Part shown: positions 1-6,304 of the stretch, piece after piece | How the letters are laid out: each line of letters opens with the position of its first letter | Numbering within the stretch: position 1 is the stretch's first letter | Origin: an uncultured Micrococcales bacterium | GTDB lineage: Bacteria > Actinomycetota > Actinomycetes > Actinomycetales > Microbacteriaceae | Reading direction: 5' to 3' | NCBI GenBank assembly: GCA_903929105.1 | Contig: CAIYTL010000164.1 | Coordinates: forward strand, 1 to 7,734 | DNA length: 7,734 nt | Program-made: the position numbers and the translations under genes | The notes under the pieces: generated by a model | The model's database searches: none | The model's input: the letters and a program-made list of their open reading frames with translations, nothing else | Told to the model about the DNA's origin: nothing

Positions 1-451
1 CGTGAACAAAGCCAAGTCTCTGGTTGCCGAGGCTGTTAGTCGCGGCGCCACCGTGACCACTGGCGGCAACGAAATCGCAGGCGATGGCACATTCTTTGAG
101 CCAACAGTTGTTACTAACGTGCAACCAGGCAGCGAGATTTTGACTGAAGAAATCTTTGGGCCGGTGCTTTCAATTGTGACTTTCAAAACCGAAGACGAGG
201 CCGTAGCAATTGCTAACGACACCGAATATGGTTTGGCTAGCTATGTTTTCACTCAAAACTTGGCACGTGGTCAGCGCTTGATTGAAAGCCTCAAGACCGG
301 AATGTTGGGTTTGAACGTTGGCGTCATGTCAAACGCTTCGGCCCCGTTTGGCGGCGTCAAGATGTCAGGTTTGGGTCGCGAAGGTGGCGCCGAGGGAATC
401 TTTGAGTACCTCAGCACCAAATACACGATGACACCTAACCCTTTTGCCTAA
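1..451 (+). CDS. gabD: Aldehyde dehydrogenase, C-terminal part (succinate-semialdehyde dehydrogenase type), 5' truncated by window
   Basis: This is the last ~149 residues of an NAD(P)-dependent aldehyde dehydrogenase; the N-terminal cofactor domain and the catalytic Cys lie before the window. The GTG at base 2 is just an internal Val codon. Visible ALDH-superfamily landmarks are E49-E-I-F-G-P-V55, whose Glu contacts the cofactor ribose in the family, and the block P115-F-G-G-V-K-M-S-G-L-G-R-E-G128. The C-terminal stretch N-V-G-V-M-S-N-A-S-A-P-F-G-G and the ending E-Y-L-S-T-K-Y resemble GabD enzymes (compare GIISNEVAPFGG in E. coli GabD), so oxidation of succinate semialdehyde to succinate in the cytoplasm is the best guess. 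A related semialdehyde or general aliphatic aldehyde dehydrogenase cannot be excluded from the C-terminus alone. The family is certain; the substrate is inferred. The TAA stop at 449-451 runs into a palindrome. Confidence 0.88.
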   Translation, partial: VNKAKSLVAEAVSRGATVTTGGNEIAGDGTFFEPTVVTNVQPGSEILTEEIFGPVLSIVTFKTEDEAVAIANDTEYGLASYVFTQNLARGQRLIESLKTGMLGLNVGVMSNASAPFGGVKMSGLGREGGAEGIFEYLSTKYTMTPNPFA

Positions 452-464
452 ACACTTAAGTGTT
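451..464. repeat. 14-bp perfect palindrome just after the aldehyde dehydrogenase stop
   Basis: AACACTTAAGTGTT is identical to its own reverse complement. It overlaps the last base of the preceding TAA stop and lies about 50 bp before the next gene. As RNA it would form only a 5-bp stem with a TTAA loop and has no following T-run, so it is a poor intrinsic terminator. A dimeric regulator site for the downstream carboxypeptidase gene is possible. The perfect symmetry is seen directly; the function is unknown. Confidence 0.4.
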
Positions 465-515
465 GCCTCAGCGAGTTAGAACTCAAATCTGTCAGCCGCG
501 TGAAAAGCTAGTGGT

Positions 516-1220
516 GTGAAAACTTTTAGTGGCATTAGCCGAACCGGCATGAGCTTGGCGCTAAGCATCGCTATTGGCACCACAGTGGTTTTGGGCGGCA
601 GCTCGGCCCTTTCAGCTGCGGCTGCAACGCCAACCACGGTTTTGGGTTATGACATCGATTCGGCCAGCTCACTGACCGTTGTGGTGAACAAGACTCGACC
701 ACTCACCCCGGTGACTTATGGCCCAGCTGAGTTTGGGGCAGTCAACTTGGCTAAGCCGGCAGCCGATGCGTTTGCCAGAATGCGCCACGGAATGTCAAAA
801 GCCGGCGACGGCGACCTATATATTTCAAGCGGATACCGCGGCTATTACAGCCAGCGCGCCATTTATCGGCGAGATGTAGCGAAGCTGGGTTTGTTGCGCG
901 GCCAAAGGTTGGCAGCAAAACCGGGTTACAGCGAACATCAAACCGGCTTGGCTGCTGATCTTGCAGCATATGGCCAGGGTTGCGTTGTTAAAGTTTGTTT
1001 TTCGACCACTAAGGCCAGCAAATGGCTAGTTGCCAATGCCTGGCGCTATGGCTTTATTTTGCGTTACCCGCAGGGGCAGACCAAAGTCACCGGCTATCAG
1101 TTTGAACCTTGGCACTATCGTTTTGTGGGCAAAACCTTGTCGATTCAAATGCACAAGGCTAAAGCCACGGTGCTCGAAACGTTCTTGGGTTTGCCACCGG
1201 CGCCTGACTATGTTCCTTAG
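516..1220 (+). CDS. Secreted D-alanyl-D-alanine carboxypeptidase, VanY-like (peptidase M15B)
   Basis: The 234-residue protein is predicted to trim the terminal D-Ala from peptidoglycan stem peptides outside the membrane. Residues 1-36 form a signal peptide: Lys2 and Arg9, a hydrophobic core (about 13-27), then an Ala-rich cleavage region near S-A-A-A-A-T. The VanY domain covers about 70-205. Its landmarks are S105-G-Y-R, the zinc motif S139-E-H141-Q-T-G-L-A-A-D148, and E197-P-W-H200, giving zinc ligands H141, D148 and H200 and the catalytic base E197, all intact. C156 and C161 could form a disulfide. I kept the GTG at 516 because it gives a basic N-region; ATG 549 would still leave a usable signal peptide. 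No strong ribosome site precedes it (only GAAAAG at 502-507). No vancomycin-resistance partners are visible, so a housekeeping wall-remodelling role is more likely than resistance. The family call is firm; the physiological role is inferred. Confidence 0.92.
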   Translation: MKTFSGISRTGMSLALSIAIGTTVVLGGSSALSAAAATPTTVLGYDIDSASSLTVVVNKTRPLTPVTYGPAEFGAVNLAKPAADAFARMRHGMSKAGDGDLYISSGYRGYYSQRAIYRRDVAKLGLLRGQRLAAKPGYSEHQTGLAADLAAYGQGCVVKVCFSTTKASKWLVANAWRYGFILRYPQGQTKVTGYQFEPWHYRFVGKTLSIQMHKAKATVLETFLGLPPAPDYVP

Positions 1221-1271
1221 TCTCGCCAGTCGAACAACTAAAGCATGAGCCCATTCGGCCGCGATTTTCAA

Positions 1272-1282
1272 AAAGGTAGGCT
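1272..1282 (+). promoter_or_regulatory. Start signal of the LLM oxidoreductase gene: ribosome site or leaderless -10
   Basis: AAAGGTAGG at 1272-1280 lies 8 bases before the ATG at 1289 and reads as a Shine-Dalgarno sequence. The overlapping TAGGCT at 1277-1282 ends 6 bases before the same ATG, exactly where a -10 hexamer would sit for a leaderless transcript. The layout equals that of TAGCCT before the gene at 7306. No good -35 is found 16-18 bp upstream, so the ribosome-site reading is somewhat favoured. Either reading supports ATG 1289 as the true start. Confidence 0.45.
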
Positions 1283-1288
1283 TTTGTT

Positions 1289-2320
1289 ATGAACCCCGCA
1301 AATCTAAAGTTTGGTCTTGACACTTTTGGTGACACTAACCAAGACGACGCTGGAAACACTCAAACTCACGGCCAGGTCATTCGCGACATTGTGAAACAGG
1401 CGGTGCACGCCGATGAGCTTGGGCTTTATGGCATCAATATTGGCGAGCACCACCGCGACGACTTTGCAGTTTCAGCGCCAGACACCGTTTTGGCTGGCAT
1501 CGCCACGGTTACCAGCCAGATTAAGCTCGGCACAGGTGTAACGGTGCTTTCGAGCGATGATCCAGTTCGGGTCTATCAACGTTTTGCAACTTTGGCTGCG
1601 CTTTCAAATGGCCGAGCTGAGATTACTGCGGGTCGAGGTTCATTCACCGAATCGTTCCCGCTTTTTGGCTATGACCTAAACGCCTATCACGTGCTTTTTG
1701 AAGAGAAACTTGAGCTGCTTGTGCAGTTGCTCACCGAAAAGCCAGTTACTTGGCAGGGGCAGACCCGCGCTTCGCTAACCAACCAAGAGGTTTACCCTAA
1801 AACCGAGTCGGGCATTGGCCTGCGCGTTGGTGTTGGTGGCAGCCCTGAGTCAGTTATTCGTGCGGCTCGCCTTAACATTCCTATGGCACTGGCCATCATC
1901 GGCGGCGACCCAGCTCGCTTTGCGCCCTTTGCCAAGCTTTATCGTGACGCGCTTGAACAACTTGAGCGCCCGCTTTTGCCTATTTCGATTCACTCGCCTG
2001 GGCACATTGCCGAAACCGATGAGCAGGCCGTCGAAGAACTTTGGCCTCACTATGAAAGTTTCATCAGCCGCCTAGGTGCTGAACGCGGATGGCCTGCAGC
2101 CACGAAAGCCCGCTATCTTTCAGAGGTTGAATACGGTTCACTCTATGTCGGTTCGCCTGAGACAGTTGCTGCCAAAATCGTTCACGCGATTGAGTCGGTT
2201 GGTGCTGAACGCTTTGACTTGAAATATGCCAACGGGTCTGTGCCTCACAGCAAGTTGATGAAATCGATTGAGCTTTATGCAACCAAGGTTGTGCCACTCG
2301 TGCGCGACATGATGGCTTAG
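1289..2320 (+). CDS. LLM-class (luciferase-like) flavin-dependent oxidoreductase
   Basis: The 343-residue cytoplasmic TIM-barrel protein belongs to the bacterial luciferase-like monooxygenase superfamily, which uses FMN (or F420) to oxidise small organic substrates. The N-terminal strand L-K-F-G-L-D-T-F-G-D (6-15), the block G52-E-H-H-R (52-56), the long conserved stretch from I78-K-L-G-T-G-V to G115-R-G-S-F, V180-G-V-G-G-S-P-E-S (180-188) and the C-terminal Y286-V-G-S-P-E-T-V (286-293) are all family features. The TFGD opening and ~340-residue length fit the LLM subgroup represented by Agrobacterium Atu2307 (the '2I7G' type), which has no assigned substrate. It appears full length. It is 68 bp after the carboxypeptidase gene and 34 bp before the GtrA gene, with no sign of functional coupling to either. 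The specific reaction cannot be named from sequence. Confidence 0.9.
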   Translation: MNPANLKFGLDTFGDTNQDDAGNTQTHGQVIRDIVKQAVHADELGLYGINIGEHHRDDFAVSAPDTVLAGIATVTSQIKLGTGVTVLSSDDPVRVYQRFATLAALSNGRAEITAGRGSFTESFPLFGYDLNAYHVLFEEKLELLVQLLTEKPVTWQGQTRASLTNQEVYPKTESGIGLRVGVGGSPESVIRAARLNIPMALAIIGGDPARFAPFAKLYRDALEQLERPLLPISIHSPGHIAETDEQAVEELWPHYESFISRLGAERGWPAATKARYLSEVEYGSLYVGSPETVAAKIVHAIESVGAERFDLKYANGSVPHSKLMKSIELYATKVVPLVRDMMA

Positions 2321-2354
2321 GCAAGACACAAGTTTTGGCTGGCAGGCTCTTGAA

Positions 2355-2753
2355 GTGAAACTCGTTGCCGCATATTCGTGGTTTGCTTTGCTTGCCATAG
2401 CAACAAACTTTGCAACTCAGTTTTTAGTCGACAGTTGGTACGACGGGCCGTTCAAGATTTGGGCGGCGTTAGTTGCGGGCACCGGCACCGGCCTTATCTT
2501 GAAATATGTTCTCGATAAGAAATATATTTTTCGCTACCAAACTAAGTCGGCTGGGCATGACTTGAAGCTGATCATTTTTTATGGATTCTTCGGTTTAGCA
2601 ACGACGACAATTTTTTGGGCTGGTGAATTGGGCTTTGACACCATTTTTCACAACACAGTGCTTAGATATTTAGGTGGTGGCTTGGGCCTAATGGTTGGCT
2701 ATTACCTGAAATACCAACTCGACAAACGTTTTGTTTTTAGAAAGTCGGTCTGA
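2355..2753 (+). CDS. GtrA-family small membrane protein, Rv3789-like, partner of DprE1/DprE2
   Basis: The 132-residue integral membrane protein has four predicted helices (about 5-24, 33-51, 70-90, 103-121). It is built of two similar halves: each pair of helices ends in a near-identical basic motif, K50-Y-V-L-D-K-K-Y-I-F-R60 and K119-Y-Q-L-D-K-R-F-V-F-R129, the GtrA-family signature on the cytoplasmic side. GtrA proteins are linked to movement or presentation of polyprenyl-phosphate sugars. In mycobacteria the homologue Rv3789 is directly upstream of dprE1 and has been discussed either as a DPA translocase or as an anchor for arabinan assembly proteins. The same order is seen here, and the TGA at 2751-2753 overlaps the dprE1 ATG by one base, implying translational coupling. 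The GTG start at 2355 has only a weak GGCAGG ribosome site 8 bases upstream. Family and context are firm; transport activity is inferred. Confidence 0.88.
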   Translation: MKLVAAYSWFALLAIATNFATQFLVDSWYDGPFKIWAALVAGTGTGLILKYVLDKKYIFRYQTKSAGHDLKLIIFYGFFGLATTTIFWAGELGFDTIFHNTVLRYLGGGLGLMVGYYLKYQLDKRFVFRKSV

Positions 2754-4072
2754 TGAGCAACTTGCAAAGCTGGGGTCGCTTGCCTGTGCAGAAACAGCAG
2801 TTGGTTTTAGCTGGCAGTGCCGCCGAAGAGCTGGTTGGCCAAGGCAAGGCATCAATTTTGCCCCGCGGTTTAGGCCGTAGCTATGGCGATGTTTGTTTGA
2901 ACCCCGGCGGCAAGCTGCTCAGCTCTGCGGCGCTCGACAACTTTATTTCGTTTGACCCTCAAACAGGTTTGCTCACCGCACAGGCTGGCGTGAGCTTGGG
3001 TGAAATTCAACGCACCTTCGCACCGCAGGGGTTCATGCTGCCGGTGACTCCGGGCACTCAGTTTGTTTCGCTGGCCGGTGCTATCGCCAATGATGTTCAT
3101 GGCAAAAACCACCATTCAATGGGCACGTTTGGCGATCACGTAACCTCATTAACTTTGGTGCGAAGCGACAGCAGCATGCTCGAGTGTTCGCAAGAAACCA
3201 ACTTTGATTTATTTCGAGCCACGATTGGTGGGTTGGGTCTCACCGGGTTTATTACGCAAGCCACGATTCGCTTGCAACCGGTTCAAAGCCCTTGGCTCGA
3301 GACCGAGAACATCCCGTTTAAAAATGTCGCCGAATTCTTAATGCTCAGCGACGAATCGGAGTCTGATTTCAAATATTCGGTTTCGTGGGTTAACTGCGCC
3401 AGCCCGGCAAATGGCCGAGGCATCTTTATGCGAGGCAACCATGCGGGGCCGCAGTTTAAGAAAAACTCAACCACGATTTTGCGCAGTGAGCCAGGTGCGG
3501 GCAAGCTAACTGTGCCTTTCGATTTGGCATTTTCGCTGGTCAACAAAGCATCGGTCACTGCCTTCAATCTTGGTTATTACTATGCCAATGCGGCCACGGC
3601 GGGCAAACATGTCAGTCACTATCAACCATATTTTTATCCGTTAGATGCAGTCACAAAATGGAACCGAATTTATGGCAACAAAGGCTTCTATCAATATCAG
3701 TCGGTGGTTCCTCGCACCGGCGGTGAAGATGTGCTGCAAGAGATGCTCGACAAAATTCGCGCCTCGGGTCAAGGCTCATTTTTGAGCGTGCTCAAAACCA
3801 TGGGCGATCTGCCGCCGGCTGGGTTGATGAGTTTTTCACGCCCAGGCATAACGCTTGCTCTCGATTTTGCTAACCATGGCAGCAAAACTTTGCGGCTGTT
3901 AGACGCGCTTGATGAAATTGTTTTGGCCGCAGGGGGCGCAGTGAACCCTTCGAAAGATGCTCGAATGAGCCGCGAAATGTTTGAGGCCAGTTTTAGCAAT
4001 ATCGCCGAGTTCAATAAATATCGTGACCCTGCAATCTCTTCAGCCATGTCGCGTCGACTGTTAGGCAGCTAA
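2753..4072 (+). CDS. dprE1: Decaprenylphosphoryl-beta-D-ribose 2'-oxidase (DprE1)
   Basis: The 439-residue FAD enzyme (461 in M. tuberculosis) oxidises the ribose 2'-OH of decaprenyl-phosphoryl-ribose to the keto intermediate, the first half of the epimerisation to DPA. The FAD-binding (VAO/PCMH-type) domain shows R38-G-L-G-R-S-Y-G-D46, G80-V-S-L-G-E, P100-G-T, then A108-G-A-I-A-N-D-V-H-G-K-N-H-H121 and G159-G-L-G-L-T-G165. H116 matches mycobacterial H132, which carries the flavin covalently adjacent region. By remembered alignment to the Mtb enzyme, Y44=Y60, W212=W230, Y295=Y314, K348=K367 and K401=K418 are all kept. The benzothiazinone-target C387 corresponds to A369, in P-G-I-T-L-A-L-D-F, while the neighbouring Asp (D371) is retained. 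The gene starts on the last base of the GtrA stop and its TAA (4070-4072) overlaps the dprE2 ATG. Full length, no disruption seen. Confidence 0.93.
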   Translation: MSNLQSWGRLPVQKQQLVLAGSAAEELVGQGKASILPRGLGRSYGDVCLNPGGKLLSSAALDNFISFDPQTGLLTAQAGVSLGEIQRTFAPQGFMLPVTPGTQFVSLAGAIANDVHGKNHHSMGTFGDHVTSLTLVRSDSSMLECSQETNFDLFRATIGGLGLTGFITQATIRLQPVQSPWLETENIPFKNVAEFLMLSDESESDFKYSVSWVNCASPANGRGIFMRGNHAGPQFKKNSTTILRSEPGAGKLTVPFDLAFSLVNKASVTAFNLGYYYANAATAGKHVSHYQPYFYPLDAVTKWNRIYGNKGFYQYQSVVPRTGGEDVLQEMLDKIRASGQGSFLSVLKTMGDLPPAGLMSFSRPGITLALDFANHGSKTLRLLDALDEIVLAAGGAVNPSKDARMSREMFEASFSNIAEFNKYRDPAISSAMSRRLLGS

Positions 4073-4824
4073 TGAAAATCGCTATCGTCTCGGCAACCTC
4101 AACTATCGGTCAAGCAGCGGCCCGCAAGTGGGCTGCAAATTTCAGCATTCAAAAGCAAAGCGAACTGCAATTCGTTCTTTTGGGCCGCAACCAAACTGCA
4201 CTCGAAACTGTGGCTGCTGACCTTTTGGTGCGAGCCCCCAAAGCCCAAGTGCAGGTCATGTCGCTCGACATGCTCGATCGCCAGAGCGTTGAGGCAGCGG
4301 TCAACGGCCTCGGGCAACTTGATGTCGCGCTGATTTGCCAGGGTGAGCTAACCGATCAAGTTAGCGCCCAGGCCGATTCAGCTGTGCTCGCCAATTCGGT
4401 TATGGTCAACGTGCTCTCGCCAACCCTGTTCGCCGAAGCTATCGCTCGAAAGTTTGAGGCGCAGGGCAAAGGCAAACTAGCCATCATAGGTTCGGTTGCA
4501 GGTGACCGTGGGCGAAAGAGCAACTATGCCTATGGCGCCTCAAAAGCATATTTAGCCGCCTACGCTCAGGGGCTGGTTCACCGCTTTGCATCGACCAAGG
4601 TTTCTGTGTTGCTGATTAAGCCTGGGCCAACCGCGAGCCGCATGACGCTTAGCCTGCCTAACCCGCCTGCGAAACTGGCGGCGCCCGAACTTGTTGCCGA
4701 GCAGATCGTCAAGTCAATCGACTCTGGCAAACGCGGAGTGCTTTACACGCCAACAATCTGGTTCGCAATCATGCTCATAGTCAGGCTGTTGCCGAGCTTT
4801 ATTTTCAACAAAATAAATCTTTAG
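4072..4824 (+). CDS. dprE2: Decaprenylphosphoryl-2-keto-erythro-pentose reductase (DprE2), SDR family
   Basis: The 250-residue short-chain dehydrogenase reduces the DprE1 keto product to decaprenyl-phosphoryl-arabinose with NAD(P)H. The Rossmann start I3-A-I-V-S-A-T-S-T-I-G13 aligns with LLGGTSEIG of mycobacterial DprE2 but has lost its first two glycines (S7, A8). The catalytic residues are present: N113, S141 and Y154-G-A-S-K158, with R-P-G-like K183-P-G-P following. The C-terminus, from about L224-Y-T-P to the end with I-M-L-I-V-R-L-L-P-S-F-I-F, matches the hydrophobic membrane-associating tail of DprE2 (similar V-L-R-H-I-P-R-S-I-F-R in Mtb) rather than generic SDRs. ATG 4072 overlaps the dprE1 stop by one base and has TTAGGCAG upstream, indicating co-translation with DprE1, its known functional partner. 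The assignment rests on both sequence and synteny. Confidence 0.9.
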   Translation: MKIAIVSATSTIGQAAARKWAANFSIQKQSELQFVLLGRNQTALETVAADLLVRAPKAQVQVMSLDMLDRQSVEAAVNGLGQLDVALICQGELTDQVSAQADSAVLANSVMVNVLSPTLFAEAIARKFEAQGKGKLAIIGSVAGDRGRKSNYAYGASKAYLAAYAQGLVHRFASTKVSVLLIKPGPTASRMTLSLPNPPAKLAAPELVAEQIVKSIDSGKRGVLYTPTIWFAIMLIVRLLPSFIFNKINL

Positions 4825-4841
4825 GTTTGACTAGCCAATGA

Positions 4842-4880
4842 CTTGCTGAAATTACGGCGAATCAGCCGCAGATTTCAAAG
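4842..4880 (+). other. Imperfect 39-nt inverted repeat (hairpin) in the dprE2-glycosidase gap
   Basis: Nested complementary arms are visible: CTT (4842-4844) with AAG (4878-4880), TGAAAT (4847-4852) with ATTTCA (4872-4877), and CGGC (4855-4858) with GCCG (4865-4868), around a 6-nt loop. Small bulges or internal loops separate them. No T-run follows (an A-rich stretch does), so it is not a classic intrinsic terminator. It could be an attenuator, an RNA processing or stability element, or a weak terminator that sets the downstream gene at a different level from dprE1/dprE2. Confidence 0.4.
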
Positions 4881-4925
4881 AACAAAAATACGATTGGGTT
4901 GACGACGTTTTAAGAAATTCGACAG

Positions 4926-4934
4926 AAGGCGGTG
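4926..4934 (+). promoter_or_regulatory. Strong ribosome binding site that decides the glycosidase-like start
   Basis: AAGGCGGTG matches the ideal AAGGAGGTG at 8 of 9 positions and ends 6 bases before GTG 4941. The upstream GTG at 4932 lies inside this sequence and TTG 4935 directly follows it, so both are poorly placed. GTG 4941 is therefore the preferred start. Confidence 0.65.
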
Positions 4935-4940
4935 TTGTCA

Positions 4941-6278
4941 GTGCCAACTAATAAAAGCAAAAAGCCCGCCAAACCTGTCGCAAAACCTGTCGCAAAAACT
5001 GTTGCCAAACCTGTCGCAAAACCTGTTGCCAAGCCTAAAGTCGAAGTTGTTGTCGAACTTGAATCAGAGCTGCCCTCATCGAGTCGGCAATCGGCTCGGT
5101 CAGAGCTTGTGAAAAGCATTCGTTTTGCCAGCGCCTCGCTTCTAGTAATAGTTGCAAGCTGTGTCGGATCATTTAGTTTCGCCACCTTTCAGCGGGCAAG
5201 TTCGCAGCAAGAAGACACCATGATGGCGGCCAGTGAGGTAGCTCGCGATTGGGGGCTAAACCCGTTAGTGGCCATGGCTGAAAATATTTATTACGGATAC
5301 CTCAACGCGCCAAAAGTTGGTGGCACACCGGCTCAGCCGGCAGCTTTCGACGGCAGCGTGAATCCCACAAACGAGCCTCGCGTGGTTGCAAAACCTGTCA
5401 AAGTGCCAAAAACTAACATTGCTGCTTTTGGCCCGGCAACTGAGCCGATGCAAGTTCCAAAGACTTTGAGTTCACCGGTCAAGCGACTGCCAGGTGAAGG
5501 TCGGTGGATTCCCACCAAGATTGTCGTGAATGGTTCAGCTGCAATTTATGTTGCCCGAATCAGGCCAGATACTAGCCACACTTCGGTTTATGCAACGGTT
5601 GCCTGGTTTGATCCGCACCTGCTTGGCTTCTCTCAGGTTCCCGGAACAAAAATGCCTGAGGGCAATTTTGACCATGGCAACGGTCGAGTTGCTGGCAACA
5701 TTCGCAAGTTTTATGTCGCAGGCTTAGCCAACGGCTACAAGATGAACCAGAGCCAAGGCGGCTATGTCAAAGACGGTGTGGTGATTTCGCGCTTAGTGAG
5801 GGGCAAAGCCACGCTGCTCACGTATCCCGATGGTTCTATCGACATCGTCAAGTGGGGCCGAGACCCTTATAAGCGCGGCTTTTCAGTTGCACGGCAAAAC
5901 CTAGACCTTATGGTTGACCACTCGAAGAGCAAAGTTTTGAGCAACTCTGCCGCTGAGTGGGGTTCGGCTTGGCACGGCACAGGTTCAGGTGGCAACTACG
6001 TTTGGCGCAGCGGTATTGGCAAAATGGCCGATGGCAGCATCGTCTATGTTCAAAGTGCGGCATTGAGCGCTGAGTCTTTAGCTAATCTTTTGGTCAGGGC
6101 GGGGGCTGTTGAAGGCATGGCTCTCGACATGAATTCTGGCTTTGCGAACGGCAACTTGTTTGGCCCATACCTTCCTAAGGGCCAGCACATTAACCCAGAC
6201 AACCCAAACCCAACTCGCGATTTTTATAAAACGAGCGAGCGCGATTTTATTGCCGTGTTTGCTAAGTCTCCTCGCTAA
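4941..6278 (+). CDS. Membrane-anchored phosphodiester glycosidase-like (NAGPA/DUF2233-type) protein in the DPA locus
   Basis: The 445-residue protein has a Lys/Pro/Ala/Val-rich cytoplasmic head (about 5-35, repeated K-P-V-A), a charged linker, one membrane helix (about 60-83) and a large extracytoplasmic part. A Pro/Lys-rich spacer (about 125-185) leads to a C-terminal domain (about 190-442) laid out like phosphodiester glycosidases of the mammalian uncovering-enzyme (NAGPA) family: V259-A-G-L-A-N-G-Y266, K277-D-G-V-V-I-S, a T-Y-P-D-G-S-I-D strand pair (294-301), R356-S-G-I-G with A-D-G-S-I, then L383-L-V-R-A-G-A-V-E-G-M-A-L-D396. The family's final LDGGGS is changed to L-D-M-N-S-G; the Asp stays but the Gly run is lost. 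The family removes sugars from sugar-1-phosphodiesters, and the gene sits between dprE2 and ubiA, so action on a polyprenyl-phospho-sugar or wall polymer is an attractive inference, as is a non-catalytic binding role. It could also act with neighbours outside this window. The family call is moderate; the function is unproven. Confidence 0.72.
   Translation: MPTNKSKKPAKPVAKPVAKTVAKPVAKPVAKPKVEVVVELESELPSSSRQSARSELVKSIRFASASLLVIVASCVGSFSFATFQRASSQQEDTMMAASEVARDWGLNPLVAMAENIYYGYLNAPKVGGTPAQPAAFDGSVNPTNEPRVVAKPVKVPKTNIAAFGPATEPMQVPKTLSSPVKRLPGEGRWIPTKIVVNGSAAIYVARIRPDTSHTSVYATVAWFDPHLLGFSQVPGTKMPEGNFDHGNGRVAGNIRKFYVAGLANGYKMNQSQGGYVKDGVVISRLVRGKATLLTYPDGSIDIVKWGRDPYKRGFSVARQNLDLMVDHSKSKVLSNSAAEWGSAWHGTGSGGNYVWRSGIGKMADGSIVYVQSAALSAESLANLLVRAGAVEGMALDMNSGFANGNLFGPYLPKGQHINPDNPNPTRDFYKTSERDFIAVFAKSPR
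4971..5030 (+). repeat. Five 12-bp in-frame tandem repeats coding K-P-V-A units
   Basis: Units of AAA CCT GTC GCA occur at 4971, 4983 and 5007, with variants AAA ACT GTT GCC at 4995 and AAA CCT GTT GCC at 5019, followed by a decaying AAG CCT AAA. They encode residues 11-30 of the glycosidase-like protein, a basic, flexible cytoplasmic tail. Two near-identical adjacent units suggest expansion by slippage or unequal recombination without frame loss. A related V-A-K-P-V-K-V-P-K stretch recurs at residues 149-157 on the outer side of the membrane helix. Confidence 0.85.
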
Positions 6279-6304
6279 TCTAATAACCACACGGTCGGTC
6301 ACTT

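Noticed and set aside
516..1220. VanY as part of a vancomycin-resistance cluster
   Set aside because: No VanH, VanA/B, VanX, or VanRS genes are present; the neighbours are metabolic or unrelated.
1221..1288. Possible terminator or small gene between the carboxypeptidase and LLM genes
   Set aside because: No stable hairpin with a T-run and no plausible short coding frame with a ribosome site was found.
2322..2352. CAAGA...TCTTG inverted repeat between the LLM and GtrA genes as a terminator
   Set aside because: The arms are only 5 bp with a 21-nt loop and no T-run; likely chance.
4899..4904. TTGACG as a -35 element for the glycosidase-like gene
   Set aside because: Seventeen bases downstream the sequence is ACAGAA, which is not a credible -10, and spacings of 16 or 18 are no better.
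4910..5185. Minus-strand open frame with repeated F-A-T-G-L-A units
   Set aside because: It is only the reverse reading of the K-P-V-A coding repeat in the glycosidase-like gene; it has no ribosome site and no recognisable family.
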